Shown: positions 1-10,449 of the stretch, piece by piece
Layout of the letters: every line of letters begins with the position of its first letter
Numbering within the stretch: the first letter of the stretch is position 1
Assembly (NCBI RefSeq): GCF_029960785.1
Contig: NZ_JASBQE010000023.1
Coordinates: 81,632-145,631, forward strand
DNA: 64,000 bases
Direction: 5' to 3'
Source: Polyangium sp. 15x6
GTDB taxonomy: Bacteria; Myxococcota_A; Polyangia; Polyangiales; Polyangiaceae
Translations under genes and position numbers: made by a program
The notes under the pieces: model-generated
What the model was told of the DNA's origin: nothing
Database searches by the model: none
What the model saw: the letters and a program-made list of their open reading frames with translations, nothing else

Positions 1-1
1 G

Positions 2-1624
2 GCGCTCGGCCTGTCGAAAGGGGATCGCGTCGCGCTGATCCTCCCGGAGCCCGACGAGTTCGTCCTTTCCTTCATCGGTGCCCTCACGGCAGGCCTCGTG
101 GCCGTGCCGATGTACCCGCCCGCGACCCTCGCCAAGCTCGAAGCCTACGGCGACACCGTGCGTCACGTGCTCGCGGCCTCGGGCGCGCGCGTGGTCGTCA
201 CGAACGACGCGCTGCGCCCGCTCATCCAGGAGCACCTGCTCGGCTCGCAGAGCGCGGACACGCGGCTCGTGATCGAGCGCGAGCTCGGCGCGATCGATCC
301 TGGCTCGGCGCACGCCACGCTGCCCGACGTTCGCGGCGAGGATCTCGCGTTCCTCCAGTTCACCTCGGGCTCGACCTCGCGCCCCAAGGGCGTGATGGTC
401 ACGCACGAGAACCTGAGCGTGAACAGCCACGCGATCATGTTCGACGGGCTGCGCTCGACGCCCGAGGATCGCGGCGTCTCGTGGCTGCCGCTCTACCACG
501 ACATGGGCCTCATCGGCTTCGTGATCGCGCCGGTCTACGCGCTCGTGCAGGTGATGTTCCTGCCGACGATGTCGTTCATCCGCAGGCCCTCGCTCTGGCT
601 CGAATCGATCCACCGCTTCCGCGGCTCGATCACGTTCGCGCCGAACTTCGCCTTCGCGCTGGCGACGCGCGCCGTGACCGAGGGCCAGGCCGGGAGCTGG
701 GATCTCTCGTGCCTGCGCGCGCTCGGCTGCGGCGCCGAGCCGATCCAGGCCGACGTGCTGCGCGCCTTCCTCGCGAGGTTCGCGAAGAACGGCCTCTCGC
801 CCGAGAGCATCCTGCCCTGCTACGGCATGGCCGAGGCCACGCTCGCCGTGACGTTCCACGATCTCGGCAAACCCCTCGCGACCGAGCGGCTCGACCTCGC
901 CACCATGAAAAACGGCAAGGCCGAGCCGACGAAGGACGAGGCTCCCTCGCTCGAGCTCGTCTCGTGCGGGCGGCCCTTCCCCGGGCACGAGCTCTTGATC
1001 GTGGGCCCGGACGGCGCGCCGCTCGGCGAGCGAAAGGTCGGCGAGATCTGGTTGCGCGGGCCGAGCGTGACCGCGGGGTATTTCGGCGATGCCGAGGCGA
1101 CGGCCGAGACGTTCGGCGGGGGTTATCTGCGCACGGGCGACCTCGGGTACAGCGCCGACGGCAATGTCTACATCTGCGGCCGTTCGAAGGACCTCATCAT
1201 CCTGAACGGGAAAAACCATTACCCGCAGGACATCGAGCGCGTGGCCTCCACGGTCGACGGCATCCGCGACGGGCAATGCGTGGCCTTCGCGCGGCGCGGC
1301 GCGAGCGGCGCCGAGGAAGCCGTGCTCGTGGCGGAGTCGCGGCGCCTCGGCGAGGCGAAACGCGCGCTCATCGAGGCGGTCACGCTCGCGGTGCGGTCCG
1401 AGCTCGGCGTGCAGCTCGCCGAGGTCGTGCTGATCAAGCGCGGCACGCTGCCGAAGACGTCGAGCGGCAAGGTGCGCCGCCGCGAGACGAAGATGCGTCT
1501 CGAAAACGGGCAGCTCGAGCTCGTGGGGGATCCGGGCGAGGACCCGAGCGCGTCATTCGATTCCCCTGCCGTCCCCTCTCCCCGCGCGCCCGCCCGGGAG
1601 ACCGAAACCCGAGGAGCTCTCTGA
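2..1624 (+). CDS. Fatty-acyl-AMP ligase (FAAL-like adenylating enzyme), 5' truncated by window edge
   Basis: The frame is open from base 2, so the N-terminus lies outside the window; 540 residues are visible. It is an ANL-superfamily adenylate-forming enzyme: the ATP-binding loop TSGSTSRPKG, the YGMAEATLAVT motif, RTGDLGY, GRSKDLIILNGKNHYP and the C-terminal LPKTSSGKVRR with the catalytic Lys are all present. The YGMAEATLAVT and NGKNHYPQDIE blocks are typical of FAALs, which activate a fatty acid to acyl-AMP and load it on an acyl carrier protein rather than CoA. Its stop overlaps the next start (TGATG), and an ACP gene follows, which fits FAAL better than a CoA ligase. The fatty acid used cannot be told from sequence. 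Confidence 0.9.
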   Translation, partial: ALGLSKGDRVALILPEPDEFVLSFIGALTAGLVAVPMYPPATLAKLEAYGDTVRHVLAASGARVVVTNDALRPLIQEHLLGSQSADTRLVIERELGAIDPGSAHATLPDVRGEDLAFLQFTSGSTSRPKGVMVTHENLSVNSHAIMFDGLRSTPEDRGVSWLPLYHDMGLIGFVIAPVYALVQVMFLPTMSFIRRPSLWLESIHRFRGSITFAPNFAFALATRAVTEGQAGSWDLSCLRALGCGAEPIQADVLRAFLARFAKNGLSPESILPCYGMAEATLAVTFHDLGKPLATERLDLATMKNGKAEPTKDEAPSLELVSCGRPFPGHELLIVGPDGAPLGERKVGEIWLRGPSVTAGYFGDAEATAETFGGGYLRTGDLGYSADGNVYICGRSKDLIILNGKNHYPQDIERVASTVDGIRDGQCVAFARRGASGAEEAVLVAESRRLGEAKRALIEAVTLAVRSELGVQLAEVVLIKRGTLPKTSSGKVRRRETKMRLENGQLELVGDPGEDPSASFDSPAVPSPRAPARETETRGAL

Positions 1625-2508
1625 TGGGATCCAGCCAAGCGGACGTCGAAGTCAGCTACGACGTCTCCAACGAGTTCTTCCGCCTCTGGCTCGACGAGCG
1701 CATGAACTACACGTGCGCCGTCTTCGAGTCGCCCGATCAATCACTCGAGGCCGCGCAGCTCAACAAGCTGCGCATCCTCAGCGATTTCGCGAAAGCCGGC
1801 CCGGGCAAGGCCGTGCTCGACATCGGCTGCGGCTGGGGCGCGTGTGTCGAGTACCTCGCGACGACGCGCAAGGTCCAAAGGGCCGTGGGCATCACGCTCT
1901 CGCGCGCGATGGCCGCCGAGGTCAATCTCCGGAACATCCCGGGCGTCGAATGTGTCGCGTCCGATTTCATGCAATGGGAGACGTCGGAGAAATTCGACGG
2001 CCTCATCTCGATCTGCATGATCGACCATCTCTGCTCGCTCGAGGAGGCGCGGCAGGGCAAGGCCGTCGACATCTACCGGCGTTATTTCGAGAAGTGCTGG
2101 AAGCTCACGAAGCCGGGCTCCACGTTCGGCTTCCAGGCGATCCTGCGCAATCGCACGCCGAAGATGCGGCCCTGGGGCGGGCTCCCCGCCGATACGCGGA
2201 AGGACCTCGAAGATTTCTCGTTCTCGTCGAAGGAGATCTTCCCGAACGGCCTGAACCCGCGGCTCGACGAGCTCATCCAGGCCATCAATCCCTGGTGGGA
2301 GGTCAAGACGCTCCACACGCGGCGCGAGCATTACCAGCGCACGACGGCGGAGTGGCTCCGGCGCCTCCGCCTGAACGAGACCACGATCCGGGCGAAGTGG
2401 GGCGACAAGGTCTTCGAGGATTACGACCGGTACCTCTCCACCTGCGTCCGCGCATTCGACATCCACTACAGCTCCCTCGTCCAGATGGAGCTCGAGAGGA
2501 TTGGCTGA
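1624..2508 (+). CDS. CFA-synthase-like SAM-dependent methyltransferase
   Basis: 294 residues, starting at the ATG that overlaps the preceding stop. SAM-binding motif I is VLDIGCGWGACVEYL near residues 58-72, followed by VGITLS. The opening VSYDVSNEFFRLWLDERMNYTC and the C-terminal REHYQRTTAEWLRRLR resemble cyclopropane-fatty-acyl-phospholipid synthases and mycolic-acid methyltransferases, which act on double bonds of acyl chains. It is about 90 residues shorter than E. coli Cfa because the N-terminal lipid-binding domain is missing, as in the mycobacterial enzymes. The usual GMFEHVG stretch reads CMIDHLC here, so the bicarbonate-binding Glu is an Asp. Inference: it modifies an acyl chain held by the neighbouring ACP. 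A simple C-methyltransferase is the alternative. Confidence 0.85.
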   Translation: MGSSQADVEVSYDVSNEFFRLWLDERMNYTCAVFESPDQSLEAAQLNKLRILSDFAKAGPGKAVLDIGCGWGACVEYLATTRKVQRAVGITLSRAMAAEVNLRNIPGVECVASDFMQWETSEKFDGLISICMIDHLCSLEEARQGKAVDIYRRYFEKCWKLTKPGSTFGFQAILRNRTPKMRPWGGLPADTRKDLEDFSFSSKEIFPNGLNPRLDELIQAINPWWEVKTLHTRREHYQRTTAEWLRRLRLNETTIRAKWGDKVFEDYDRYLSTCVRAFDIHYSSLVQMELERIG

Positions 2509-2511
2509 GAC

Positions 2512-2763
2512 ATGAGTGAGAAGCGCGATCTGCTCGAAATGTTCAAGACCGTGGCCGCGCGCGTCGACAAGCGCCCCTTCCCGAACGTGACGCCTGCGTC
2601 CAAGATCAGCGAGCTCGGCATCGACTCGCTCTCCGTGATGCAGATCGTCGGGGAGCTCGAGACCGAGCTCGGGATCGTGATCCCCGACGAGGACCTCGTC
2701 GAGCTCGTCACGGTCGGCGATCTATGCAAGAAGGTGGAGGCCCGGCTCGCCGCCGGCGGCTGA
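2512..2763 (+). CDS. Acyl carrier protein
   Basis: 83 residues, acidic, with the phosphopantetheine attachment motif ELGIDSLSVMQIV; Ser39 is the expected 4'-phosphopantetheine site. It begins 3 bases after the methyltransferase stop and ends 10 bases before the ketosynthase start, so the four genes are surely one transcript. It is probably not the housekeeping AcpP, because fabG/fabD-type partners are absent and a FAAL is nearby. Expected role: carry the acyl group activated by the FAAL to the methyltransferase and ketosynthase. Confidence 0.92.
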   Translation: MSEKRDLLEMFKTVAARVDKRPFPNVTPASKISELGIDSLSVMQIVGELETELGIVIPDEDLVELVTVGDLCKKVEARLAAGG

Positions 2764-2773
2764 TCCCGCCCCC

Positions 2774-4015
2774 ATGCCCCGCCGCGTCGTCGTGACCGGA
2801 ATGGGAATCGTGAGCCCCGTCGGCTCCGACGTCCCGACCTTCTGGGAGAGCCTGCTCGCCGGGCGCTCGGGCGTCTCGTACATCCGCGAGTTCCCGACCG
2901 ACAAACTCCGCAGCGACATCGCCGCGAGCGTGAGCGATTTCGACGTTTCGCGGTACATGTCCCCCAAGGAGGCCGAGGTCTACGGCCGCGTGACGCATTT
3001 CAGCCTCGGCGCGGCCGTCGAGGCCGTGGCCATGGCCGGGCTCGACAAGGAGTCCGCCGCGGCGCGGTCGCGCGTCGGCTGCTTGATGTCGACCGGCATG
3101 GGATCGGTCGACATCTTCGAGGAGCAGATCGCGCGGAGTAACGAGCGCGGACCGCGCGCGGTGTCGCCGTATTTCGTGCCGGGCGTCATGCCGAACGGCG
3201 CGGCCGCGCTCATTTCGATGCGTCATGGCTTCATGGGCCCGTCCTATAGCCTCGCGAGCGCCTGCGCGACGGGCACGCATTCGATCGCGACGAGCGCGCT
3301 CCTCATCGAGGCGGGCGAGGCCGACGTGATGATCGCGGGCGGCGCGGAGGCGGCGACGCGGTTGAACACCGTCGCGGGCTTCGGCAATGCGCGCGCGCTC
3401 TCGAAGGCGTTCGAGGGCGATCCGACCCGCGCGAGCCGGCCGTTCGACAAACGGCGCCAGGGGTTCGTCATGGGCGAAGGCGCTGGCGTGCTCGTGCTCG
3501 AAGAGGAAGAGCATGCGAAGCGGCGCGGGGCGAAGCCGCTCGCGGTCGTCGGCGGCTTCGGCATGACCACGGACGCCGAGCACCTCACGCGCCCGCACCC
3601 CGAGGGCCTCGGCCTCGCGCTCGCCCTCGAGCGCGCTCTCCAGCGAGCCGGCATCGGCCCCGAGGCGATCGATTACCTCAACCCGCACGCGACCTCGACG
3701 CCGCAGGGCGACATGGCCGAGATCCTCGCCTTCCGCCGCGTCTTCGGCGAGCGGCTCGCCGAGATCCCGATCTCGGCGACGAAATCGATGATCGGGCACC
3801 TGCTCGGCGGCGCGGGCGCGGCCGAGACGATCGCGGTCGTGTGTTCGCTGCGTGATCAGGTGCTGCATCCGTCGATCAACGTCGACGAGCTCGATCCGGA
3901 GCTCGGCCCGCTCGACGTCGTGCGGAGCCGAAGGCCCGCGCCCGTCGGCTGGGCGGCGAAATGCTCGGCGGGCTTCGGCGGGCACAACTGCGCGCTCGTG
4001 CTCGGCAAAGCCTGA
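2774..4015 (+). CDS. Beta-ketoacyl-ACP synthase, KAS II (FabF) type
   Basis: 413 residues, full length for FabF. The Cys-His-His triad is intact: Cys164 in SACATGTH, His305 in NPHATSTPQGD and His342 in KSMIGHLLGGAGA. KAS enzymes catalyse decarboxylative Claisen condensation of malonyl-ACP with an acyl-thioester, adding two carbons. As last gene of the FAAL-methyltransferase-ACP set it most likely elongates the cluster's own acyl chain rather than serving general fatty-acid synthesis. A chain-length-factor role is unlikely because the active-site Cys is present. Confidence 0.93.
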   Translation: MPRRVVVTGMGIVSPVGSDVPTFWESLLAGRSGVSYIREFPTDKLRSDIAASVSDFDVSRYMSPKEAEVYGRVTHFSLGAAVEAVAMAGLDKESAAARSRVGCLMSTGMGSVDIFEEQIARSNERGPRAVSPYFVPGVMPNGAAALISMRHGFMGPSYSLASACATGTHSIATSALLIEAGEADVMIAGGAEAATRLNTVAGFGNARALSKAFEGDPTRASRPFDKRRQGFVMGEGAGVLVLEEEEHAKRRGAKPLAVVGGFGMTTDAEHLTRPHPEGLGLALALERALQRAGIGPEAIDYLNPHATSTPQGDMAEILAFRRVFGERLAEIPISATKSMIGHLLGGAGAAETIAVVCSLRDQVLHPSINVDELDPELGPLDVVRSRRPAPVGWAAKCSAGFGGHNCALVLGKA

Positions 4016-4068
4016 AAGCAGGGAAATCCGCCTTCCCGCCGGGGTAGCGATGCCCTAGGTGCTCTCCC

Positions 4069-6153
<2,085 letters not shown>

Positions 6154-6156
6154 GGA

Positions 6157-6819
6157 TCAGCGCCGCGGCTGCGGCTCTGCGGGCGCCTTCGCGGGGATGA
6201 CGGTGCGCTCGGCCTCGGTCTGCATCGCGACCTTGAAGGCCGTGGTTTGTCCGGGGATGAGGTTCACGGTGATCACCTTGTCGGGCGCGCCCTTGCGCTG
6301 GATCGTGATGTCGTGTTTGCCCGGGGGCAGCGACACGTTCGTATGCGGCGCGGGGCCGAGCTTGCGCCTGCCGTCGACGATCACCTGATCACAAGCCGGA
6401 TCGCAGACGACCGAGAGAAACCCGTCGGCCTTGATCATCTTCGCCGCGACGCGCGCCGCGATGTCCGGCGGAGGCTCGGCCGGAGGCGCCGCTTGCTGCG
6501 AGAGTTTCACGTTGAGGAGCGCCGTCTCGCCCGGCTTCACCACGACCTCGAGCTTCTTCTCCTCGTAGCCCTTGCGGCGCAGCGTGAGCTTGTGCGTCCC
6601 CGCAGGGAGTTCTACGCGCACGACCGGGGAAGGGCCGAGCGATTTGCCGTCGACGAAGACCCCCTCGCAGCCCGGGTTGCAAGCGACGGTGACGAAGCCA
6701 CTCGCTCGCGCGGCGTCGGGCTGCGGGGCCTTCTCGGGGCGGGTCGCCTCGGCGGCGAGCGCGACGCCGGGGACGACGAGGGCGAGCACCAAAGCGAAGG
6801 CGTGCTTCATCATGACCAT
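6157..6819 (-). CDS. PEGA-domain exported protein
   Basis: About 220 residues from the chosen start, an ATG cluster at 6819/6813/6810 just before the hydrophobic signal peptide HAFALVLALVVPGVALA; a GAGG box lies 4-10 bases upstream. An open extension to 6939 is Arg-rich and judged not coding. Two PEGA-type repeats are visible: one begins GFVTVACNPGCEGVFVDGK, the second GFLSVVCDPACDQVIVDGR. Each has the hallmark VDG turn, a P-(A/P)-G-x-H strand and a following strand rich in K/T/V. PEGA domains are beta-sandwich modules found on surface proteins. Each repeat carries a CxxxC pair that could form a disulfide in the periplasm. Partner and function are unknown. Confidence 0.75.
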   Translation of the reverse strand: MVMMKHAFALVLALVVPGVALAAEATRPEKAPQPDAARASGFVTVACNPGCEGVFVDGKSLGPSPVVRVELPAGTHKLTLRRKGYEEKKLEVVVKPGETALLNVKLSQQAAPPAEPPPDIAARVAAKMIKADGFLSVVCDPACDQVIVDGRRKLGPAPHTNVSLPPGKHDITIQRKGAPDKVITVNLIPGQTTAFKVAMQTEAERTVIPAKAPAEPQPRR

Positions 6820-6865
6820 TGTGCCTCGTTCGACGGCCCGCGTGGAGCCGCGATGCATGCGGATT

Positions 6866-7177
6866 TCACTCGCCGCGAGGCCGATTCCGACAGAGCCCGA
6901 CCTCGCACGTCCCGGACCCTTTTTCCGGCGTGCAGACACACTTTTCCACCGGCGCCGGCGCCCCGGACTGCGCGCAGCCCCGGGCGAAATCGGGGGCGCG
7001 CTCGGCGGACGGAGAGCACACGGTCACCTCGCTCCCGGAGTTGTCGTCGAAGTCCGTGAGGAACGTACAGGTGCACGCGTACGGCGTGCCGCGCTCCTTC
7101 TCGCACCCTGCGCCGAGGACGGCAGCAAGCGCGAGGAGGAGCGCGGCGAGGCCGCTACTGACTGGGGGGCGTGGCAT
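6866..7177 (-). CDS. Small Cys-rich lipoprotein, unknown function
   Basis: 103 residues. The N-terminal segment LAALLLALAAVLGAGC is a signal peptide with lipobox LGAGC, so the mature protein should be lipid-anchored. The mature part has seven further Cys (for example YACTCTF, KCVCTPEKGSGTC and GLC), suggesting a disulfide-stabilised small fold. It overlaps the end of the upstream OmpA-family gene by 23 bases on the same strand, so it is probably translated from the same mRNA. No family is recognised. Confidence 0.7.
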   Translation of the reverse strand: MPRPPVSSGLAALLLALAAVLGAGCEKERGTPYACTCTFLTDFDDNSGSEVTVCSPSAERAPDFARGCAQSGAPAPVEKCVCTPEKGSGTCEVGLCRNRPRGE

Positions 7178-8975
7178 CCGCCGCCTTGTCGCGGATGTGG
7201 AACTCGACGCGCCGGTTGGTCTGCCGTCCGGCGGCCGTGTTGTTGTCGGCGATGGGCCTGCGCGGGCCGAAGCCGGCGGCGCTCAGGCGATCCGCGGCGA
7301 TGCCGCCCTTCTTGATGAGGTACTCCATCACGGCGTTCGCGCGATCGGACGAGAGCTTCTCGTTGAGATCATCCGAGCCGCGATTGTCCGTGTGGCCCTC
7401 GATCGCGAGGTGCTGGATCTCGGGGTTCACCTTGAGGAGGCGCACCACCTCGTCGAGGATCGGGTAGCTCTGCTGCAAGATGGTCGACTTGCCCGTCAAG
7501 AACTCGACCTTCTTCAGGATCTGGATCTCGTTCGAGCCGGTGACCCTGCGGATGAAGGTCGGGCAGCCGTTCTTCTCCGCGTCGGGGTTCGCGTCGCCGG
7601 GCTCCTTCGGGCAAGCGTCCTTCGCGTCGCTGATGCCGTCCTTGTCGGGATCGTCCTCGGGGCAGCCGTCCTGATCGTCGACCTTGTCGAAGTCCTCGGG
7701 CGTGTCGGGGCACTTGTCGACGTTGTCCGGGATGCCGTCGCCGTCGCGATCGGGCGGCTGCGGGCAGCCGTCGTCCGTGTTCGGCGGCTTGTGATCCTCG
7801 GGATCCGTCGGGCAGAGATCGATGTCGTCAGGCAACCCGTCCTTGTCGGTGTCCGCGCCGTGCTCGGCCCAGCGGCCCGTCTTGAAGCGCTTTCCAGGCG
7901 ACGGCGGGTTCGTGTCCTTGATCGGGAACGCGTACCCGACGGTCGCGACGAGGCGGAAATCCGGCGCGTATCCAGGCGTGATGCGCGTGCCGCCGCCCAC
8001 GCCGAGCCATGCGCGCTTCTTCTGATCGAAGGCGTAACGCCCCTCGAGCATCCACTCGATTGGCGTGTTGTCGACGTCGAAGAAGGTGTCGTCGGTGATG
8101 CCCGTCGAGCCGAAGATCTGCGCGCCGAGACGAAGCGCGCCGCCGCGCAGCGGCAAGAAGCCGCCGATGCCCCAGCGCCACTCGGAGCCGGACTTGAAGT
8201 CGTTCACGCCGCCCGCGGGCCGGAACTGGAGGCCCGTGTTGGCCACGAGAAAGAAGCTCTTGAGGTCGTACTCGACCGCGACCTGGAAGCCGCCGCTCGT
8301 GCTCTGATCGCCGCCGAACGAGTCGTTGTCGCCCGTCGGCACCCAGACCGCGCCTTCGAGGCCGAGCTTGAAGGTGCGCGCGGTGTTCCGCCAGAGGAGC
8401 ACGCGCGCGTCGAGGCGCAGATCCATGGGCGCGACGGTCCGCATACTGACCGGCTGTGATCCCGAGACCTGCGCGAGGTACGTCGTGCCGCCGTCCTGGA
8501 AGAGGATGATCGGGAGGTTTGCCTGGAACGAGAAGCGCTCGAGGGCCTCGATGCCGACATCGAGATAGCTGATGAGCTGCGGGCCGACGGGCGCGCTGCT
8601 GCGCTGGCTGAAGATGCCGGCGTTCCGCGGATCGTCCTGGTGGTTCTCGATGCGGAACGGGTTCAGCGCGAAGCCCATGCCGAGCTGGCCGAAGAACCGC
8701 GTCTGCGGGTTGAACTGCGGGCGCCAGAGCCCGATCGCGTCCTCGGGCGCGCCGCCGATGAAGAGGCGATCGAGGTACATCGTCGACTGCTGCGCGTCGG
8801 CCTCGGCAGGCGCGAGGAGGCACGCCGCGGCCGCGATCGCGGCCGAGCAAGCCGAGGCAAGGCGGCGCAGGAGGGACGGGCGACGGGGCGTGGCCGCGCG
8901 CTCGTCGGAGGAGGTGCCTCCCGCCGCGGTGTCACCGACGGGCGGGCGGGCTCGGGGATGGTCGACTTGGGCCAT
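7155..8975 (-). CDS. OmpA-family outer-membrane protein with TSP3 repeats
   Basis: 606 residues. A long basic N-region (about 35 residues) precedes a hydrophobic stretch ending APAEADAQ, a plausible cleavage site. Residues ~65-370 look like a beta-barrel domain of outer-membrane type. Then come Asp-rich thrombospondin type-3 repeats (DTDKDGLPDDIDLCP, DRDGDGIPDNVDKCP, DPDKDGISDAKDACP) that bind calcium, and a C-terminal OmpA/Pal peptidoglycan-binding domain with LAIEGHTDNRGSDDLNEKLS and FGPRRPIADN. Such proteins tie the outer membrane to peptidoglycan. It is the first gene of a minus-strand unit with the Cys-rich lipoprotein. Confidence 0.9.
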   Translation of the reverse strand: MAQVDHPRARPPVGDTAAGGTSSDERAATPRRPSLLRRLASACSAAIAAAACLLAPAEADAQQSTMYLDRLFIGGAPEDAIGLWRPQFNPQTRFFGQLGMGFALNPFRIENHQDDPRNAGIFSQRSSAPVGPQLISYLDVGIEALERFSFQANLPIILFQDGGTTYLAQVSGSQPVSMRTVAPMDLRLDARVLLWRNTARTFKLGLEGAVWVPTGDNDSFGGDQSTSGGFQVAVEYDLKSFFLVANTGLQFRPAGGVNDFKSGSEWRWGIGGFLPLRGGALRLGAQIFGSTGITDDTFFDVDNTPIEWMLEGRYAFDQKKRAWLGVGGGTRITPGYAPDFRLVATVGYAFPIKDTNPPSPGKRFKTGRWAEHGADTDKDGLPDDIDLCPTDPEDHKPPNTDDGCPQPPDRDGDGIPDNVDKCPDTPEDFDKVDDQDGCPEDDPDKDGISDAKDACPKEPGDANPDAEKNGCPTFIRRVTGSNEIQILKKVEFLTGKSTILQQSYPILDEVVRLLKVNPEIQHLAIEGHTDNRGSDDLNEKLSSDRANAVMEYLIKKGGIAADRLSAAGFGPRRPIADNNTAAGRQTNRRVEFHIRDKAADATPPSQ

Positions 8976-9280
8976 GTCTTCGGCGTCTCCTCGGCGCGCG
9001 CACTGCGCGCGGAAGCGAGAGGCCCGGGTGCGCTTGCCGCGCGGTGGATCACCGGGCCCCCCCGTGCAAGCGGAGGCTACACCAGGCGTGCGGGCGCATG
9101 GAATGTCTTGCGATGTAGGGAGGAGCCTTGAGCACGAGCCCGTCTCCTCCCTTGCCGGACGGGTGGGATCAGGTCAGACAGACGACGCGCGATCCAGGGC
9201 GTTTCGCGGTCTTGACCAGCAGGCGGACCTGTGCTTTCTTTGCGCGCCCCGAAAAACGAAGGGTTCTGAAGGGTCCTACG
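8976..9280. other. Divergent intergenic region between the OmpA-family gene and rpmH
   Basis: About 305 bases without a gene, holding the divergent start regions of the OmpA-family gene (leftward) and the rpmH operon (rightward). A GC-rich palindrome-like stretch GCGCGCACTGCGCGC lies near 8996. No DnaA boxes of TTATCCACA type were seen, so there is no sign of oriC even though rpmH often lies near it. A possible rpmH promoter is listed separately. Confidence 0.6.
9212..9240 (+). promoter_or_regulatory. Possible promoter of the rpmH-khpB operon
   Basis: TTGACC at 9212-9217 matches the -35 consensus at 5 of 6 positions and is followed after 17 bases by the weak -10 candidate TTTCTT. The spacing and the position 41 bases before rpmH are right, but the -10 is poor. 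Confidence 0.35.
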
Positions 9281-9430
9281 ATGAAGCGCACGTTCCAGCC
9301 CCACAACACCCGCCGCGCGCGTACGCACGGCTTCCGGGCGCGCATGGCCACGAGCGGCGGCCGCAAGGTGATCAACAACCGCCGGCGTAAGGGCCGCGCG
9401 CGCCTCGCCACGTCGATCTACAAGAAGTAG
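9281..9430 (+). CDS. rpmH: 50S ribosomal protein L34
   Basis: 49 residues beginning [18 protein letters not shown], with the universal [16 protein letters not shown] block; this is the full length of L34, a very basic protein of the large subunit. The ATG at 9281 was chosen because L34 always starts at this MKRTFQP block; the upstream open frame is not coding. It is the first gene of the rpmH-rnpA-yidD-yidC-khpB set and abuts rnpA with no gap. Confidence 0.97.
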   Translation: MKRTFQPHNTRRARTHGFRARMATSGGRKVINNRRRKGRARLATSIYKK

Positions 9431-9856
9431 TTGCCTCGCCAGACATTCACGCGAGCGCAGCGCTTACGGCGTCGCCCTGATTTCTTGCGCGTTCAGGAGG
9501 GCGGCGCCCGGGTCACGACGCGCCACCTCCTGATCCTGATCGCACCCCGTCCCGACGATACGACCACACGCCTCGGCGTGGTGGCGTCGCGGAAGGTGGG
9601 GTGCGCCGTGCAGCGCAACCGGGCCAAGCGCCTGCTCCGTGAGGTCTTTCGCCTAAACGCGGCGTCGTTTCCGCGGGGCGTTGACGTCGTGGTGATCGTG
9701 CGTCCGGGCGTGGATGAGCTCGCCTGCGGGGAGCTCGAAGCGGAGGTTCAGGCGGTGCTACCGCTCGTGCGCAAGCGCGCGAGCGGCAAGCCGAACCCGA
9801 GCACGCAGGCGGACCCGAGAAACCGCTCCAGCGACGGGCGCAAAGGCGGCGCTTGA
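9431..9856 (+). CDS. rnpA: Ribonuclease P protein component
   Basis: 141 residues with a TTG start immediately after the rpmH stop. The signature RLGVVASRKVGCAVQRNRAKRLLREVFR carries the RNR motif that binds the RNase P RNA; the start FTRAQRLRRRPDFLRVQ is typical. The protein assists the catalytic RNA in removing 5' leaders from pre-tRNAs. The last ~30 residues are a charged low-complexity tail absent from most family members. No ribosome-binding site is visible inside rpmH, so translational coupling to rpmH is likely. Confidence 0.95.
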   Translation: MPRQTFTRAQRLRRRPDFLRVQEGGARVTTRHLLILIAPRPDDTTTRLGVVASRKVGCAVQRNRAKRLLREVFRLNAASFPRGVDVVVIVRPGVDELACGELEAEVQAVLPLVRKRASGKPNPSTQADPRNRSSDGRKGGA

Positions 9857-9977
9857 CCTTGCAAGCGGGGACGCGGGCCCCCAAGCTTCGTCGCGATCTC
9901 GCGATGGGAGCCGCGGCCGACGCGCCCTGTCTCGCCACACCTCGCGCCCTCCGGCGTCGCCCGCCGCGCCCTGCATC

Positions 9978-10337
9978 ATGCTGGCCAAGCTCCTCCTCCT
10001 CTTGATCCGCGTCTACCAGCTGACGCTCTCGAAGGTGCTGCTCGCGCTCTTCGGCCCTGTCTGTCGGTTCGAACCGTCGTGTTCGCGGTATGCCGCCGCG
10101 TGCATCGCGGGTCATGGCGCGCTGCGCGGGAGCTTGCTTTCAGTGAAGCGCCTGTGTAAGTGCCACCCGTTCCATCCGGGCGGCTACGATCCTCCGCCGC
10201 CTCCACGGATCGGCCGCTCGCGTACGGAAGAGCCCGCGCGGCACGGCCCGGATCAGAGGGTGGAAGGTACGAACCTTTCTTCCCACGACGCTCGACTTTC
10301 GCCGTGGAGCAGTGGCGCGGTCCATGAGGCTGGCTAG
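9978..10337 (+). CDS. yidD: Membrane protein insertion efficiency factor YidD
   Basis: 119 residues from ATG 9978, chosen because YidD proteins begin with a MLxKLLLxLIRxYQ block, here MLAKLLLLLIRVYQLTLSK. The conserved C-R-F-x-P-S-C-S-x-Y core (CRFEPSCSRYAAACI), HGALRGSLLSVKRLCKCHPFHPGGYDP are all present. YidD is a small membrane-associated protein that helps YidC-dependent insertion. The C-terminal ~45 residues are an unusual hydrophilic extension. It sits between rnpA and yidC as in most bacteria. Confidence 0.93.
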   Translation: MLAKLLLLLIRVYQLTLSKVLLALFGPVCRFEPSCSRYAAACIAGHGALRGSLLSVKRLCKCHPFHPGGYDPPPPPRIGRSRTEEPARHGPDQRVEGTNLSSHDARLSPWSSGAVHEAG

Positions 10338-10449
10338 GTTCCTCTCGCATGCTCGCCAAGCGAGCGAGCCCGTCCGGGGGGATCAAGCGAGCACGGGGCG
10401 GGGCAAGGATCAGTAGGGTTTCACGGCAAGGAGATTGCCGAAGGATTTC

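Noticed and set aside
8976..9280. Possible replication origin next to rpmH
   Set aside because: No DnaA-box-like TTATCCACA words, no AT-rich unwinding stretch and no dnaA/dnaN gene were seen.
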